NCBI GenBank assembly: GCA_964016985.1
Contig: OZ024828.1
Coordinates: 27,906,581 to 27,970,580 of the forward strand
From: Anodontia alba
Taxonomy: Eukaryota > Mollusca > Bivalvia > Lucinida > Lucinidae
Length of the DNA: 64,000 bases
Direction of reading: 5' to 3'
Made by a program: the position numbers and the translations under genes. Positions 54,306 through 64,000 of this stretch are shown in pieces; position 1 is the first letter of the stretch; each line of letters opens with the position of its first letter. The notes below the pieces were generated by a model. That model saw nothing but the letters and a program-made list of their open reading frames with translations, was not told where the DNA came from and made no database searches.

Positions 54306-54586
54306 CATTGCGAAAACACGCCTATTAAAATATATAGAAAATATCACCTCTAAATCTGAAATTTTTCCGATAAAAATAACTCTGAAAATTTTCATATTTC
54401 TGCTCAAAACATAGATTGTGGGTACTCGTTAGAACCGCCTTGGCAAGGCGGTTCTAGCGAGTACCCACAATCTATGTTTTTGAGCAGATATAAGAAAATA
54501 TATGTATACCCCCTGGAAACCCCAGTTTTACTATTTAAAAGTGGGGTTTAAGGGGGTCAATATTTTATAGGCATGTTTTTGTGATG
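54306..54586 (+). mobile_element. MITE family A, copy 7
   Basis: CATTGCGAAAACACGCCTAT to GCATGTTTTTGTGATG; hairpin GTACTCGTTAGAACCGCC / GGCGGTTCTAGCGAGTAC intact. Confidence 0.87.
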
Positions 54587-54735
54587 TGAAAGCCGATACT
54601 GTGGCATATACGAACAGCGAAGACTCAGATCAGTTTGCGCATTCGAGCAGACTGATCACAGTCTTCTTTGTTTGCTATGAGAAATCTATGAGAAATTCAT
54701 ACAGTGATGATGAAGAGTCGACTAAAAAAACACTA

Positions 54736-55091
54736 CAGTCGAACCTCAATGGCTCGAACATCTTTGGGACCATGGAAATTCGTTCGAAACATGGGTAATT
54801 CGAGCTACTGAGGGTTAATCATGGCACCAGTTCAGGAAGCAAATAGCGATAATTTAGGGAAATCTTTTCGATTTTCTACACAGTGATTGTATGTTGTGTG
54901 TACTCATTAGAATGCCTCATCGAGGCGATTCTAATGAGTACACTCAACATTCAATTTCACGATAAAATAAGAAAATTTCCTTAAATATTTGTTTTCTTGA
55001 GCTATCGAAGAATTTCGTAGGGACTCCAAATCGAGTTCGAATTAGCCATGGTAAACGAGCCATCGGTGTTCAAGCTATCGAGGTTCGACTG
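54736..55091 (+). mobile_element. Family B pogo-like MITE, copy 4
   Basis: TA-CAGTCGAACCTCAATGGCTC ... ATCGAGGTTCGACTG-TA. The most consensus-like copy, 356 bp. Hairpin GTACTCATTAGAATGCC / GGCGATTCTAATGAGTAC near the middle. Confidence 0.9.
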
Positions 55092-55746
55092 TAATATGTA
55101 GATTATGAAAATTCGGCTTTGTGGAAAACATAAAGCAGATAACGATGAGACGAGTATGTGGAATCCATAAAGTGACAACAAAGAGGCAACAATAATGAAT
55201 CCATAGAATAGACAACGAAGAGTCGGCTATGAGGAATCCATAAAGTAGACACAAAGAGGCGACAATGATGAATCCATACAATAGACAAAGAAGAGTCGAT
55301 TCTAAGGAATCCATAGAATGGAAAACGAAGTCGACTATATAGAAATCCGTACAGTAGACAATCAAAAGTTGACCATGAAAAATCCATAGAGTAGCCAACG
55401 AATAGAAATAGTGAAGGATCTATAGAATAGACAACAAAGAGTCGTAAGAAATCCATAGAGCAGTCAACGACAAGAAAACTATAGGGAAATCCATTTTAGA
55501 ACACGAAGAGTCGACTATGAGGAATCCATTGAATAGCATCGACTATGAAGACTCCGTCGACCTGACAACGAAAAGCCGACTATGAGAAAGTCATAAAGCT
55601 GACAAAGAAGACTCTATAAAACTGTGAGGACTCTATAAATAGTCAACGAAGGGTCGACTACAAGGAATCCATAAAGTAAACAGCGAAGAGTCGACTTTGA
55701 AGAACCCATAAAGTAGTGAACAAAAAGTCCACTTTGAGGATAGTGT

Positions 55747-55905
55747 TGTAAATGTTTCCCTTGGTGTTCTGGTTTGGGATCTGGATCCCATTTATATAAT
55801 TTCATTAACTATGAACATTCACTAAGCAACACTTCTTTGCATTTATTCGGAAAGAAATCGGAGTATAACCAATCAGTAAGCTATAGAAATTCAAACTGGG
55901 CAAAA
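55747..55905 (+). repeat. Segmental duplicate, copy 2
   Basis: GTAAATGTTTCCCTTGGTGT, ATCTGGATCCCATTTATATAA, CAGTAAGCTATAGAAATTCAAACTGGGCAA. It sits inside the minisatellite, so the duplication involved that array. Confidence 0.85.
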
Positions 55906-56527
55906 CTAAAGCGGAAAATTTAGAAATTGCGAACACCAAAGACTCAGATCAGCCTGCACGCTCAAAGTCTATATATAATGAGGAATCTTTAGCATAGAAA
56001 ACGAATAGTCGTCAATAAGGAATCCATAACAAAGAGACGACTATACGGAATTCATAGAGTCGACTTTGAAAGAAGCAACAGAGTAGTCAACGTAGAATCG
56101 ACTATAAGGAACTCATAGAGTAGACAACAAAGAGTTGACTATAAGGAATCCATAGAGTAGACAACGACGTGTCGACTATGAGGACTCCGTAGAGTAATCA
56201 ACGAAGAATTGACTATGAGGAATCCATAAAATAGACAACGCAGAGTCGAGTATGATAATCCATCATGTAGTCAACGAAGAGTCGACTATGAGTAATCTAT
56301 GAAGAAGTCAACTAAGAGTCCATATGAGGAATCCATAAAGTAAATAATGAAGATTCGACTATGAGAATTCCATATGGCAAACAAGAAAGAGTCGACTAGG
56401 ATAAATCCATTAAGAAGATAAGGAAGAGCCGACTATGAGGATTCCATCAAGTAAATAACGAAGAGTAGACAATGAGAAATCCATTAAATGTGGTTCGTCT
56501 GTCATTACTGACAATGACCAATCCTAA

Positions 56528-57614
56528 TCAGCTGTGTGATGTGTTATTATTTGTGTCTTCTAAGATGGCTGATGAAATCAATCTTAGCTCTAACTGCCTG
56601 TTGCAGATAGAACAAGAGAGGTCTGATGAAGAAAGCTCTGTTGGTGATGCCTTAGCTCTGGCTTTCCGCTGTGCACGTTTCTGCTCGGCTTCGCTGATTC
56701 TTTTTGCTTCGTATTCACCAGCTCACCTTCTTATGAGGCCTCGCCACTTTGTTCGATCCTGTGCAATCTGTTCCCACGACTCTGTTGGTATGTTGAAGTC
56801 TTGAAGGGAGGCTTTGAGGGTGTCCTTGTATCGCTTCTTCTGACTACCATGGGAGCGTTTTCCAACTTGTAGTTCTCCACAGAGGATTTTCTTTGGCAAA
56901 CGTTCATCAGGCATTCTGGTAACATGACCTGTCCATCTTAATTGTGCCAATTTCAGAAGAGTATGTACACTGCATCCCTGCCCTTTTCAGGACTTCTGTG
57001 TCTGGAATCCTGTCTTGCCACTTAATCTTTAGAAATTTTCTAAGACAACTTGTATGGAAGTGGTTCAGTCTTTTGACATGCCGTTGGTAAACTGTCCAAG
57101 TTTCGTCAGCTTTGCGTCAAGTCTGATTCCACTTCCGTCCCAAATACTTCCTGGTAGCCGGCCAAATGCTACACTAGCTTTGGCAATCCTGGCATTGACT
57201 TCATCGTCAGTGTGCACAACTCTAGACAATGTGCTACTAAGGTAGGTGAACTTGTCTACCACTTGCAGTCGTTGACCTTACACTGTGATGGTAGGCTCCT
57301 TGTAAGGCTTTCCAGGTGATGGCTGATATACTACCTCAGTCTTTTTTATGCTGATTGTGAGATCATAGCTGTCACATGAATCAGATACTTGATCCAAACC
57401 TTTTTGCATTTTCTCTTCTGTTGGAGCACCCTTTGCCATCAGCAAAGAGGAACTCATCTAGCACCTCTGTCTGCACCTTGGATTTAGCTTGCAACCTTCT
57501 TAGGTTGAAAAGTTTCCCATCAAAGCGATACCTAATAGGTATACCATTGTCACCATCCTGGAAAGCATCTGTGAGCATGACAGAAAACATCATACTGAAC
57601 AGTGTTGAAGCTAG
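56528..57614 (-). pseudogene. LINE reverse transcriptase fragment inside the minisatellite
   Basis: Minus-strand order is ASTLFSMMFSVMLTDAFQD (end of RT fingers/palm), RYRFDGKLFNLRRLQAKSKV, then VLDEFLFADGKG, the catalytic FADD box, with the second Asp changed to Gly and a deletion after it. Next come VDKFTYLSSTLSRVVHTDDE, VNARIAKASVAFGRLPG and QLRWTGHVTRMPDERLPKKI, and KRSHGSQKKRYKDTLKASL near the end. An in-frame TGA replaces Gly after RGLIRR, and the tail AGEYEAKRISEAEQKRAQRK continues to CSICNRQ. Not functional; polymerase catalytic residue lost. Confidence 0.88.
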
Positions 57615-57892
57615 TAAAATAATCAAACAATGAATCAATGAAGAGAGGACTCTGACAAATGAATAAAGTAGATAACGAAGTCGACTATGAGAAATCCATA
57701 ATGTAGTCAACGTTGTGGACAAAATGGAAGCCATAAGAAAGTCATTTAAGAGTCCACTATCATGAATCCATAAGTAGTCAATGAAGAGTAGACTATAAGG
57801 AATCCATAAAGTAGTCAACGAAAAGCTGACTGAGGAATCCATAAAGTAGTCAACCTTGTAAATCTGGTGTAAGCGAATGGAGTAAATCCTGA

Positions 57893-57943
57893 TTATATTG
57901 CGCGAATGCACAGGCTGGTCTGGGTCTACACTGTTTGCATATG
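57893..57943. repeat. Hairpin I fragment
   Basis: ATATTGCGCGAATGCACAGG then GGTCTGGGTCTACACTGTTTGC; only the right arm is complete. Confidence 0.5.
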
Positions 57944-57992
57944 TCATAACCGACTTACAAAATCAGTTTGACGCATTGATTTTCACTTTTTA

Positions 57993-59053
57993 GCTCACCT
58001 GAGCGAAGGCTCATGTGAGGTATTAGTATAGCAAGAATCCGTCGTCCGTCTGTCCGTCGTCGGTCCGTCGTCCACACTTTCAATCGACATCTTCTCTGAA
58101 GCCACTGGGCCGATATGGCTCAAATTTTATCTGTAGCATCCTTGGGCAGGGGGAACAAAAGTTTATGTTTTTTTATGAAAATTGGCTTTTTAGTTTGGTT
58201 GCTATGGCAACCGTATGTTTCTATTGACTTATAATGGGGAAAATGGAAAAAATACATAAACGGCCAAACAGTTGTATTTTGTTTGAACAAACTTTTATAC
58301 AAATGTTCCTATTTACTGCCAAACAGTTGAAGATATTTTGACCACAACTTTATAGAAATGTTCCTTTTATTTATGAAAACAGCTTATCGATTAAGTTGCT
58401 TTGGCCTACTTTCACTTTCCGTGTACACATATTGGGGAAAATTGAAAAAATTCAATTAGTGACTAACCGTTGCAGATATTTTGACAAGCAAAACTCATCC
58501 ACAACCACTGAAGGAATTCACACCAAATTTTGCATAAAATCTGAGGAAACTAAAATCATCATACTTGGGGTTACAAATGTCCCGACTGCAAGCTATGGAC
58601 TTGGGCAAAAATGCAAGTTGTGAGGAATGATCGAATATACATTTTTTATGAAAAACATGTTCAAGGGCATGTATGCTCCTCGCCTAAGCCATATACATGT
58701 TGAAAAAACATGCTTTCAGATACAACCTCCTCTAATACCACTGGTTCGTATTTCATATTTAATATGTTGGCAAAAGGGAACAAGTTAAGTGTTTTTATGC
58801 AAATCCATAGCTCAGAATGGCTGCCATGGCTAAAAATAGACTTTAAGCAAAAATCTTCTCCAAATCAGCTGAACCCATAGCTAAAAATAGACTACAAAAA
58901 AAAAAAAACTTCTCCAAATTAGGACCAAATTTGGCATGAAGCACTAGGGAATTATCTTTCATGCTTTCATTTCTTTTTTTCATCATCAATTTCTAACAAT
59001 TCTCCATTAGCACAATTGGCAGGTGAACGAATTGTGGCCCTTAGGCCTCTTAT
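57993..59053 (+). mobile_element. About 1-kb dispersed element (AGCTCACCTGAGC ... GGCCCTTAGGCCTC)
   Basis: Starts TTTTTAGCTCACCTGAGCGA with a small hairpin (CTCACCTGAGC / GGCTCATGTGAG), followed by GTCCGTC repeats. Near the end, TTGTGGCCCTTAGGCCTCTT is self-complementary. I recall similar sequences as common in mollusc DNA. Coding capacity is absent and the class is unknown. Confidence 0.6.
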
Positions 59054-59509
59054 TATTGACCTTCTTATTGACTTCAGGAAGTACGAGTTTGGTAAGAAAT
59101 CCCAAGAGATTAAGTATTTACCAAAAGCAAACGATAATTTGCAGACAACAAAAGAATATTACTTTCCCTGGTGTTATAACTATTTCCCAAGATAATAAGG
59201 AATTTCGCTTTCATTTAAGTCTCATAACGTTTCAAATGAAATACTACGCCGGTCTTTGTCGGAAAATAAGACATATATCTCGTATTAACATGAAACTTTG
59301 AAAATGTGAACACTCGTTTCATACTAAACAGCTGTTATTTTAGCAAGTTTTACAATTTTACCCAGCTATGTTTGGAAAATACGCACATTCAAACAATATT
59401 ATTTTTCTAGCAATGTGCACTGCTTTTACTATTATCCACAATATACATGTTTTTATTAGTACATGTATAACTATGGCAATTTCATTCCTATTCTCAACCT
59501 TTAATTTAA

Positions 59510-59882
59510 GCCCTTACAACACTAGTGGGTCGATTGTCTCTGAGTGTAGACTAAATAAATGGTCCTGAACGGGGACTTAATATTGTTTTATTTAATCCTT
59601 AAGTTCCTTTAAGTTAAGCAAACAGTTACCTGATCAGACGCCGCGTTCTGCGGCGTTTGATCTGGGTCTGCACTGTTCCCCAATGTCCCAGTCAATGTTT
59701 TACAGATAACCCTTTTTACACTTTACTCTGACGTTACAGCGACAAGAATAGCGCGTCTATAAATAACAGTTACCTGGATTTCGTACAAACGCGCGGTTTT
59801 ATTTAATTGGTCAGTGATAATCACGTGGACAACAACCTGGTGTATGTATACTTAGGCTCGATTGTAAACAATCGATCCAAAA
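59510..59882 (-). repeat. Dispersed element J, copy 4
   Basis: Reverse orientation: GTCTCTGAGTGTAGACT, TGGTCCTGAACGGGGACTTAA, hairpin I (59619-59677), CTCTGACGTTACAGCGACAAG, and the end CGATTGTAAACAATCGATCC, a palindrome. Confidence 0.82.
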
Positions 59883-59892
59883 AGCGCCAACT

Positions 59893-60046
59893 GCAGCAGA
59901 CGACATTATAAATATGTGCTTTGTATCTCTCGTTTTACAGAGAGAAAAAAAATACGGTTTGCCATTACATGAAAATCGTTTGCCTATGAAATGCCAAGTA
60001 TTATTTTCTCTGAAAAATAATAATACAAAATAGAATGTTGTCTGCT
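59893..60046. mobile_element. MITE family H, copy 7
   Basis: CAGCAGACGACATTATAAAT ... TAGAATGTTGTCTGCT; inner TTTTACAGAGAGAAAAA / TTTTCTCTGAAAA. Confidence 0.8.
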
Positions 60047-60369
60047 ACAATTGAGCTTGGCGCTTTATAGATTAACATAGTATAATTTTAGTCTAGAGGC
60101 GTGTTGACAAAGAACATTGACATTTTGTTCTTGTTTTTATTCCTCCAAAAACATCTATTGTTGGTAGTATTTCAAATCTCCTCACCAAGCCGACTCTAAT
60201 GAGTAATACAACATTTGATCTTATGGAGAGTTTAGAAAAATATGCGTACTGACCATCCATCTAATCTGGAGACATGCCTTTATCTAGATTTATAACAGAG
60301 ACGCAAGGAAAGATGCTGGCGTTGATTCTTCGATAACATCTGCGGAATGTGACTATATTCCTAATATCA
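60047..60369. other. Spacer with a degenerate hairpin core
   Basis: At about 60160-60215, TTTCAAATCTCCTCACC and CCGACTCTAATGAGTAATAC are a decayed copy of the ACTCATTAGA hairpin. Confidence 0.45.
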
Positions 60370-60615
60370 TGTGAGCCGCGTCGAGCGAAAAAAAGTCTTT
60401 GAACATGCGCGAAATGTGCGGATTCACATCATCCTGCAAATGCGCAAAGTCTCATCTGGGCATTTGCTCTCTGTTGAAACATTCATTAGTATCCAATGAT
60501 TCTTTTTGCGGACAGCGAAGGACCTGATCAGACTGTGCGGATGCGCAGTCTGATCTGGGCCTTCGCTGTCCGCATATGCCCAAAGACATGTTTTCGCATG
60601 GCGCGGACCATGTAA
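60370..60615 (+). repeat. Dispersed repeat M, copy 2 (empty site)
   Basis: Direct paralogue of 17226-17745. CATTAGTATCCAATG at 60484 corresponds to the TGTAGCAT target. Its hairpin GCGGACAGCGAAGGACCTGA / GGCCTTCGCTGTCCGC is intact. Confidence 0.78.
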
Positions 60616-60939
60616 TGTTAGCTAAACCACGCGAAAACGTGCATTTGAATTATACGTGAACAGTCGGTCTGAGTTGTGGTTTTCTCCGGGTACTCCGGGT
60701 TTCCTCACCACCAAACGCCAACATCCGTGCCTACGAGAACATGTTTACAAGTTCCCGCTGCTTTCTGTGCAATTTAGATAAACAAAAAAAAAAAATCTTT
60801 CAGATTGGCCTGTATTGAATACTGTATCAAGAGGGAAAAACGCTGACGAAAGAGGCTGGATTGCCCGCCATTTTGTAGACGGAAGACATTTTTGGTAACT
60901 TCCTATTGACTTATCTGCACAACAATCCTCTTCAGAAAA
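60616..60939. other. Spacer with a common short repeat
   Basis: TTTTCTCCGGGTACTCCGGG and TTTCCTCACCACCAAAC (about 60681-60718) look like a widespread short repeat; nothing else recognised. Confidence 0.4.
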
Positions 60940-61480
60940 TAAGTCTGTTGTAAAAGGAAAGACTTTGCTCTAAGGGAAGCAAAATCTTTCACTTTGGTAG
61001 AGACTATTTGTCAATGGGGTGGGGTGGGGGGGGGGGGGGGGGGAGGGGAGGGGCGGGCAAAAAATAACAGAATATTGTCTTTCTCGAAAGTGTATCCATT
61101 CCCCTTTAACTGTTGTGACTTTTTGTGACTTCCTGTTGACATCTGCACAAAAATCCCCTTCCGAAAAATGGGTCTATTCTAAAAGTACAGAATTTGTTCC
61201 TGGGGAGAAAATTCTTTCCCTTTAGCAGAGACTATTTGTCAATAGGGAGGCAAAATAATAACATAATTGCCTTTCCTGAAAGTTATCATTCCCTTAAACT
61301 GTTGGGACTTTTTTTACTTCCTGTTGACTTATCTGCACAAAAACCTATTCCAATAGAACAGAATTTGCTTCAAGGGGAGAAAACTCTTTCCCTTTAGCAG
61401 AGACTATTTGTCAATAGGGAGGCAAAACAATGACAGAATTGTCTTTCCTGAAAGTTATCATTCCCCTTAAACTGTTGGGA
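60940..61480. repeat. Family K repeat in three direct, diverged copies
   Basis: Copies spaced about 180-200 bp apart share GAGACTATTTGTCAAT-GGG, the stretch AACAGAATT.TCTTTC-TGAAAG, ACTGTTG-GACTT and ACTTCCTGTTGAC-TATCTGCAC. The first has a G-run (61019-61050) with quadruplex potential. Confidence 0.75.
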
Positions 61481-61522
61481 TGCGCAGGATCATCTGATTT
61501 TGCCCATATTGCATATTTTAGG

Positions 61523-62009
61523 GGCATATACTAATTATGGAGTGGAGTAAGGCTTTGGAGAGGAATGACTCTTTGGAGTGACATGTCGGAGTGGGAGTAA
61601 GGAGTGAACTTAGTTGAACTCGGCTCAGGAAAACGCCTAAGGTTCTATTTTCTTCTGTCCCGGCCTCTCGCTCTATGTGAATACAGCTTTAATACTGGCA
61701 TCTGGTTTGTGGTCGCCGGATCATTAGCTATTACCTTGTCTTTAATGTAAATTTTCCATGAGTGCTGAAATACCTAATATAGAGAGACGACCCCACCTTG
61801 TATTTTATCCAAGTTGAATATAAATGACCACTGGCTGCCCTGTCTTGGCCGGTCGTTGCCAGTGAATGGTGAGGCATGTTTTATTTTACTGTCAGACGAT
61901 TCTTAAAATGGGTTCGACTAAGTCCATTCGAAACTCCCACTCCAAAATGTCACTCAAAAAAATCACTCCACTCCAAAGCCTGACTCCACTCCATATTTTA
62001 GTATATGCC
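61523..62009. repeat. Foldback element with arms of about 80 bp
   Basis: GGCATATACTAATTATGGAG, TGGAGTAAGGCTTTGGAG and GACATGTCGGAGTGGGAG on the left are inverted at the right as CTCCCACTCCAAAATGTC, CTCCAAAGCCTGACTCCA and CTCCATATTTTAGTATATGCC. The loop of about 310 bp has no open frame. Confidence 0.82.
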
Positions 62010-62728
62010 ATTTTCCAGGACAATTAAGAAGAACAGACATTTCATGATTATTTTATAAAATTTACATTTTTACAATATTTCAGCTATGGCTGTATCCAGA
62101 CCTAAATGTTACATCTGCCTGACCTGATTTGCATATTTCCAGGATGGCGTCACAAATGTCTTCTTCTGCGCAATGGTTGGAAATCTATGATCATTAAACT
62201 AATAAGTCATCTCAAATTTAACTAAATGGTATATTTATGTTTTATACAAAATCCCAATTAGCTTTAAGGCAGTTAATCTGACAGCCACGGTTCAATAATG
62301 TCGTATTTGTCTTACTCATAACGCCGGAGTTAGGTTAATCAGTTACTTGGGTGTCATATATGGACAAGTTTCTGCTTAACCTCAGAGAGTATTCCGAGTC
62401 CTAAATCTAAATGAAAATATCAATTATTCCAATTATGCTATCTTATAACACTTTCAACTCTGTGTAAATAAATAAAGGGTTTGTGGTATAACTACCATGT
62501 TTCCGGTGTTGTTCAGTAAAGCTTACAATAAAGTACCTAATGTTGATGTGTCCACCTTGTGGTTTTCCGTTGTTCTTGCTTCATATTGCCATTGAGAGCT
62601 CTTACCTTTGCTGGCTCTTGATATGTTTTACTGTGAAGTTACACTGGTGAAGTACAGCTCATATTTGTTGTTCGGCGCTGCGTCAGAATTAACCCATTTG
62701 AATCTAGCGTCCAATAAAAAGGACACTG
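62010..62728. other. Spacer, nothing recognised
   Basis: No repeat ends or coding frames seen. Confidence 0.4.
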
Positions 62729-62795
62729 GTAAACAGTGTAGAACCAGATCAGACGCCGCAGAATGCGGCGTCTGATCAGGGTCTATACAGTTTAC
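62729..62795. repeat. Hairpin I copy
   Basis: TAAACAGTGTAGAACCAGAT ... CAGGGTCTATACAGTTTA around GACGCCGCAGAATGCGGCGTC. Confidence 0.85.
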
Positions 62796-63461
62796 ATTAA
62801 GTTCAAACATTTCTGTAACCATGATAACAATAAAAACTAACAGACTCCCCTTATATAGGAAATGGACCTGTCCAAAGATTTAAGGTAGAAAAGTCTGTTC
62901 GGTATAAATAGGTTAAGGGCGAGGTTGATCGAGTAAAAATAGTTTAATTCCTCAGTATATTTTTCCTGCTAACTATTCCAAGGCCGTTGGCATTATGTTG
63001 TTGCCGTTCTTGTTTTTTCGTTTCTCGGTTGGTGCAATTAATTCGTTTGTTTTGTAATTTCCTAATCTCGTCTTCTATCCGTGCTTCGGGAAGGCTGCGT
63101 GATTGTCTTATTTTCCCACTGTAACTTCATTTATATTTTTCCCAAATTGCAAAACTAGTTTACTCTAGGAAAAGCTGTATTATTAGGAAGCACACGCAGG
63201 AACACACATATGCACGCACGCATGCAAAATATCAACAACAAAAAAAAAAAAAAAAAAAAAAAAAAAAACATTGAAAATATACTTACAGTCACAGTTTTAC
63301 AAATATTCTTATTCGACATTAAACATTCGGCATGAAATGTACTAATAATGTTTTAAAGCCTACATCCGTCATATCATGCACTATGAGGGCAGTAAAAGAA
63401 CGCGTGCATTATATGTAGATCACTACTTCACAAGAGATTAACAAATGTAAAATTCAGCTAG
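62796..63461. other. Spacer with A-run
   Basis: A-run of about 30 at 63239-63268 after an ACACACATATGCACGCACGC stretch. No gene. Confidence 0.45.
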
Positions 63462-63875
63462 CATTATTGCATAAAAAGCAGTGTCACACGTTATCAACAG
63501 CTGTGCATTAACCGGCGAAAAGCCATGTATTAACAAGGCAATTCACGCGCTGTTAATGCACGGCTACGCAACTTTCAATATGATCGTACCGTTACGAGAT
63601 GCCTACTGCCCGGCCTTAGAACGAGCATAGTCCGTGGAAATTGCGTTCGCTAAACATTGGTGAAAAGGCGAAACAAAATAGTGCAAGAAATGACGCGAAA
63701 TGTAGCAAACGTTACCAGTTTTCATACAATAATAGCGATCGAACACGGGTTTTCAATTCATAAACATTCACCAGGTCCCTAGGAGGTGTTCAAAACCGCG
63801 GCCTGCGGCCTCGGTTTTCAACACCTCCCTCGGGACCTGGCGAATGTTAATGCATGAAAAACCATGTTTGATCCC
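63462..63875 (-). mobile_element. Composite hairpin element D, copy 4
   Basis: CATTATTGCATAAAAAGCAG to ACCATGTTTGATCCC, with the palindrome CCAGGTCCCTAGGAGGTGTT / AACACCTCCCTCGGGACCTGG complete. Internal GTTAATGCACGGC and CATGTATTAACAAGGC motifs as in the other copies. Confidence 0.87.
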
Positions 63876-64000
63876 TATATTAAGACCACTCGAAATTGAG
63901 ACCACTCCACTATTAAGACCAGCTTTTGTCAGACCCAAAAGTTTTCTTTCTTATTACGGTATGTCCTAAAATTTCATACACCAATATTTCTGACAAAATG

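Larger units (their letters stand above)
55120..57870. repeat. Diverged minisatellite (GTCGACTAT..GGAATCCAT) in three blocks
   Basis: Units of about 30-45 bp built from AACGAAGAGTCGACTATGAG and GAATCCATAAAGTAG fill 55120-55745, about 55975-56500 and about 57650-57860. The first gap is the segmental duplicate at 55747-55905; the second is the LINE at 56528-57614. Open frames within it (MDSxxSxxCLLYGF type) are artefacts. Confidence 0.85.

Noticed and set aside
55075..55456. Frames with repeated MDS..CLLYGF peptides
   Set aside because: Translation of the GTCGACTAT minisatellite in alternative registers.

Overview
The window is eukaryotic nuclear DNA, AT-rich and full of transposon remains. 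It is most likely from a bivalve mollusc: it is packed with short hairpin-forming MITE families, tRNA-derived SINEs, Tc1/mariner elements, decayed LINEs and long microsatellites, and it carries dispersed repeats (for example the GCTCACCTGAGC element at 58 kb) that I associate with mollusc genomes. The species call is inference. There is no operon, CRISPR array, rRNA or bacterial-type gene.

Only one host coding segment is convincing. It is the first coding exon of an MFS sugar transporter of the MFSD4 / sodium-dependent glucose transporter 1 type, on the minus strand at 20629-20954, with in-frame stops before its ATG and a clean splice donor. Its later exons were not found.

Layout. 0-10 kb: a tandem duplication, a dead Tc1-type element with intact terminal repeats (1504-2991), several palindromic elements and the 3' part of a LINE (6.3-7.4 kb). 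10-20 kb: MITEs, paralogous repeat blocks and a TTAA-flanked insertion. 20-27 kb: the transporter exon, a composite hairpin element, a SINE with 12-bp target duplications and a young 214-bp tandem array. 27-36 kb: nested MITEs, a SINE with 13-bp duplications, a second Tc1-type element and a mariner remnant split by a composite element. 36-50 kb: more SINEs, a LINE endonuclease fragment, a 48-bp minisatellite, duplicated blocks and a LINE 3' end trapped inside a terminal-inverted-repeat element. 50-64 kb: a mariner with perfect 24-bp termini inside an older palindrome, a minisatellite split by a LINE reverse transcriptase, foldback elements and further MITEs.

The most interesting theme is modular. 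A few hairpin cores recur inside repeat families whose outer ends are otherwise unrelated. In one of them the inner stem has changed sequence while keeping its pairing. Three insertions can be compared with an unoccupied paralogous site in the same window, which gives target duplications of TTAA, CAG and an 8-bp hAT-like type. All transposase and reverse-transcriptase genes seen are broken, so mobility would have to come from elements elsewhere in the genome.
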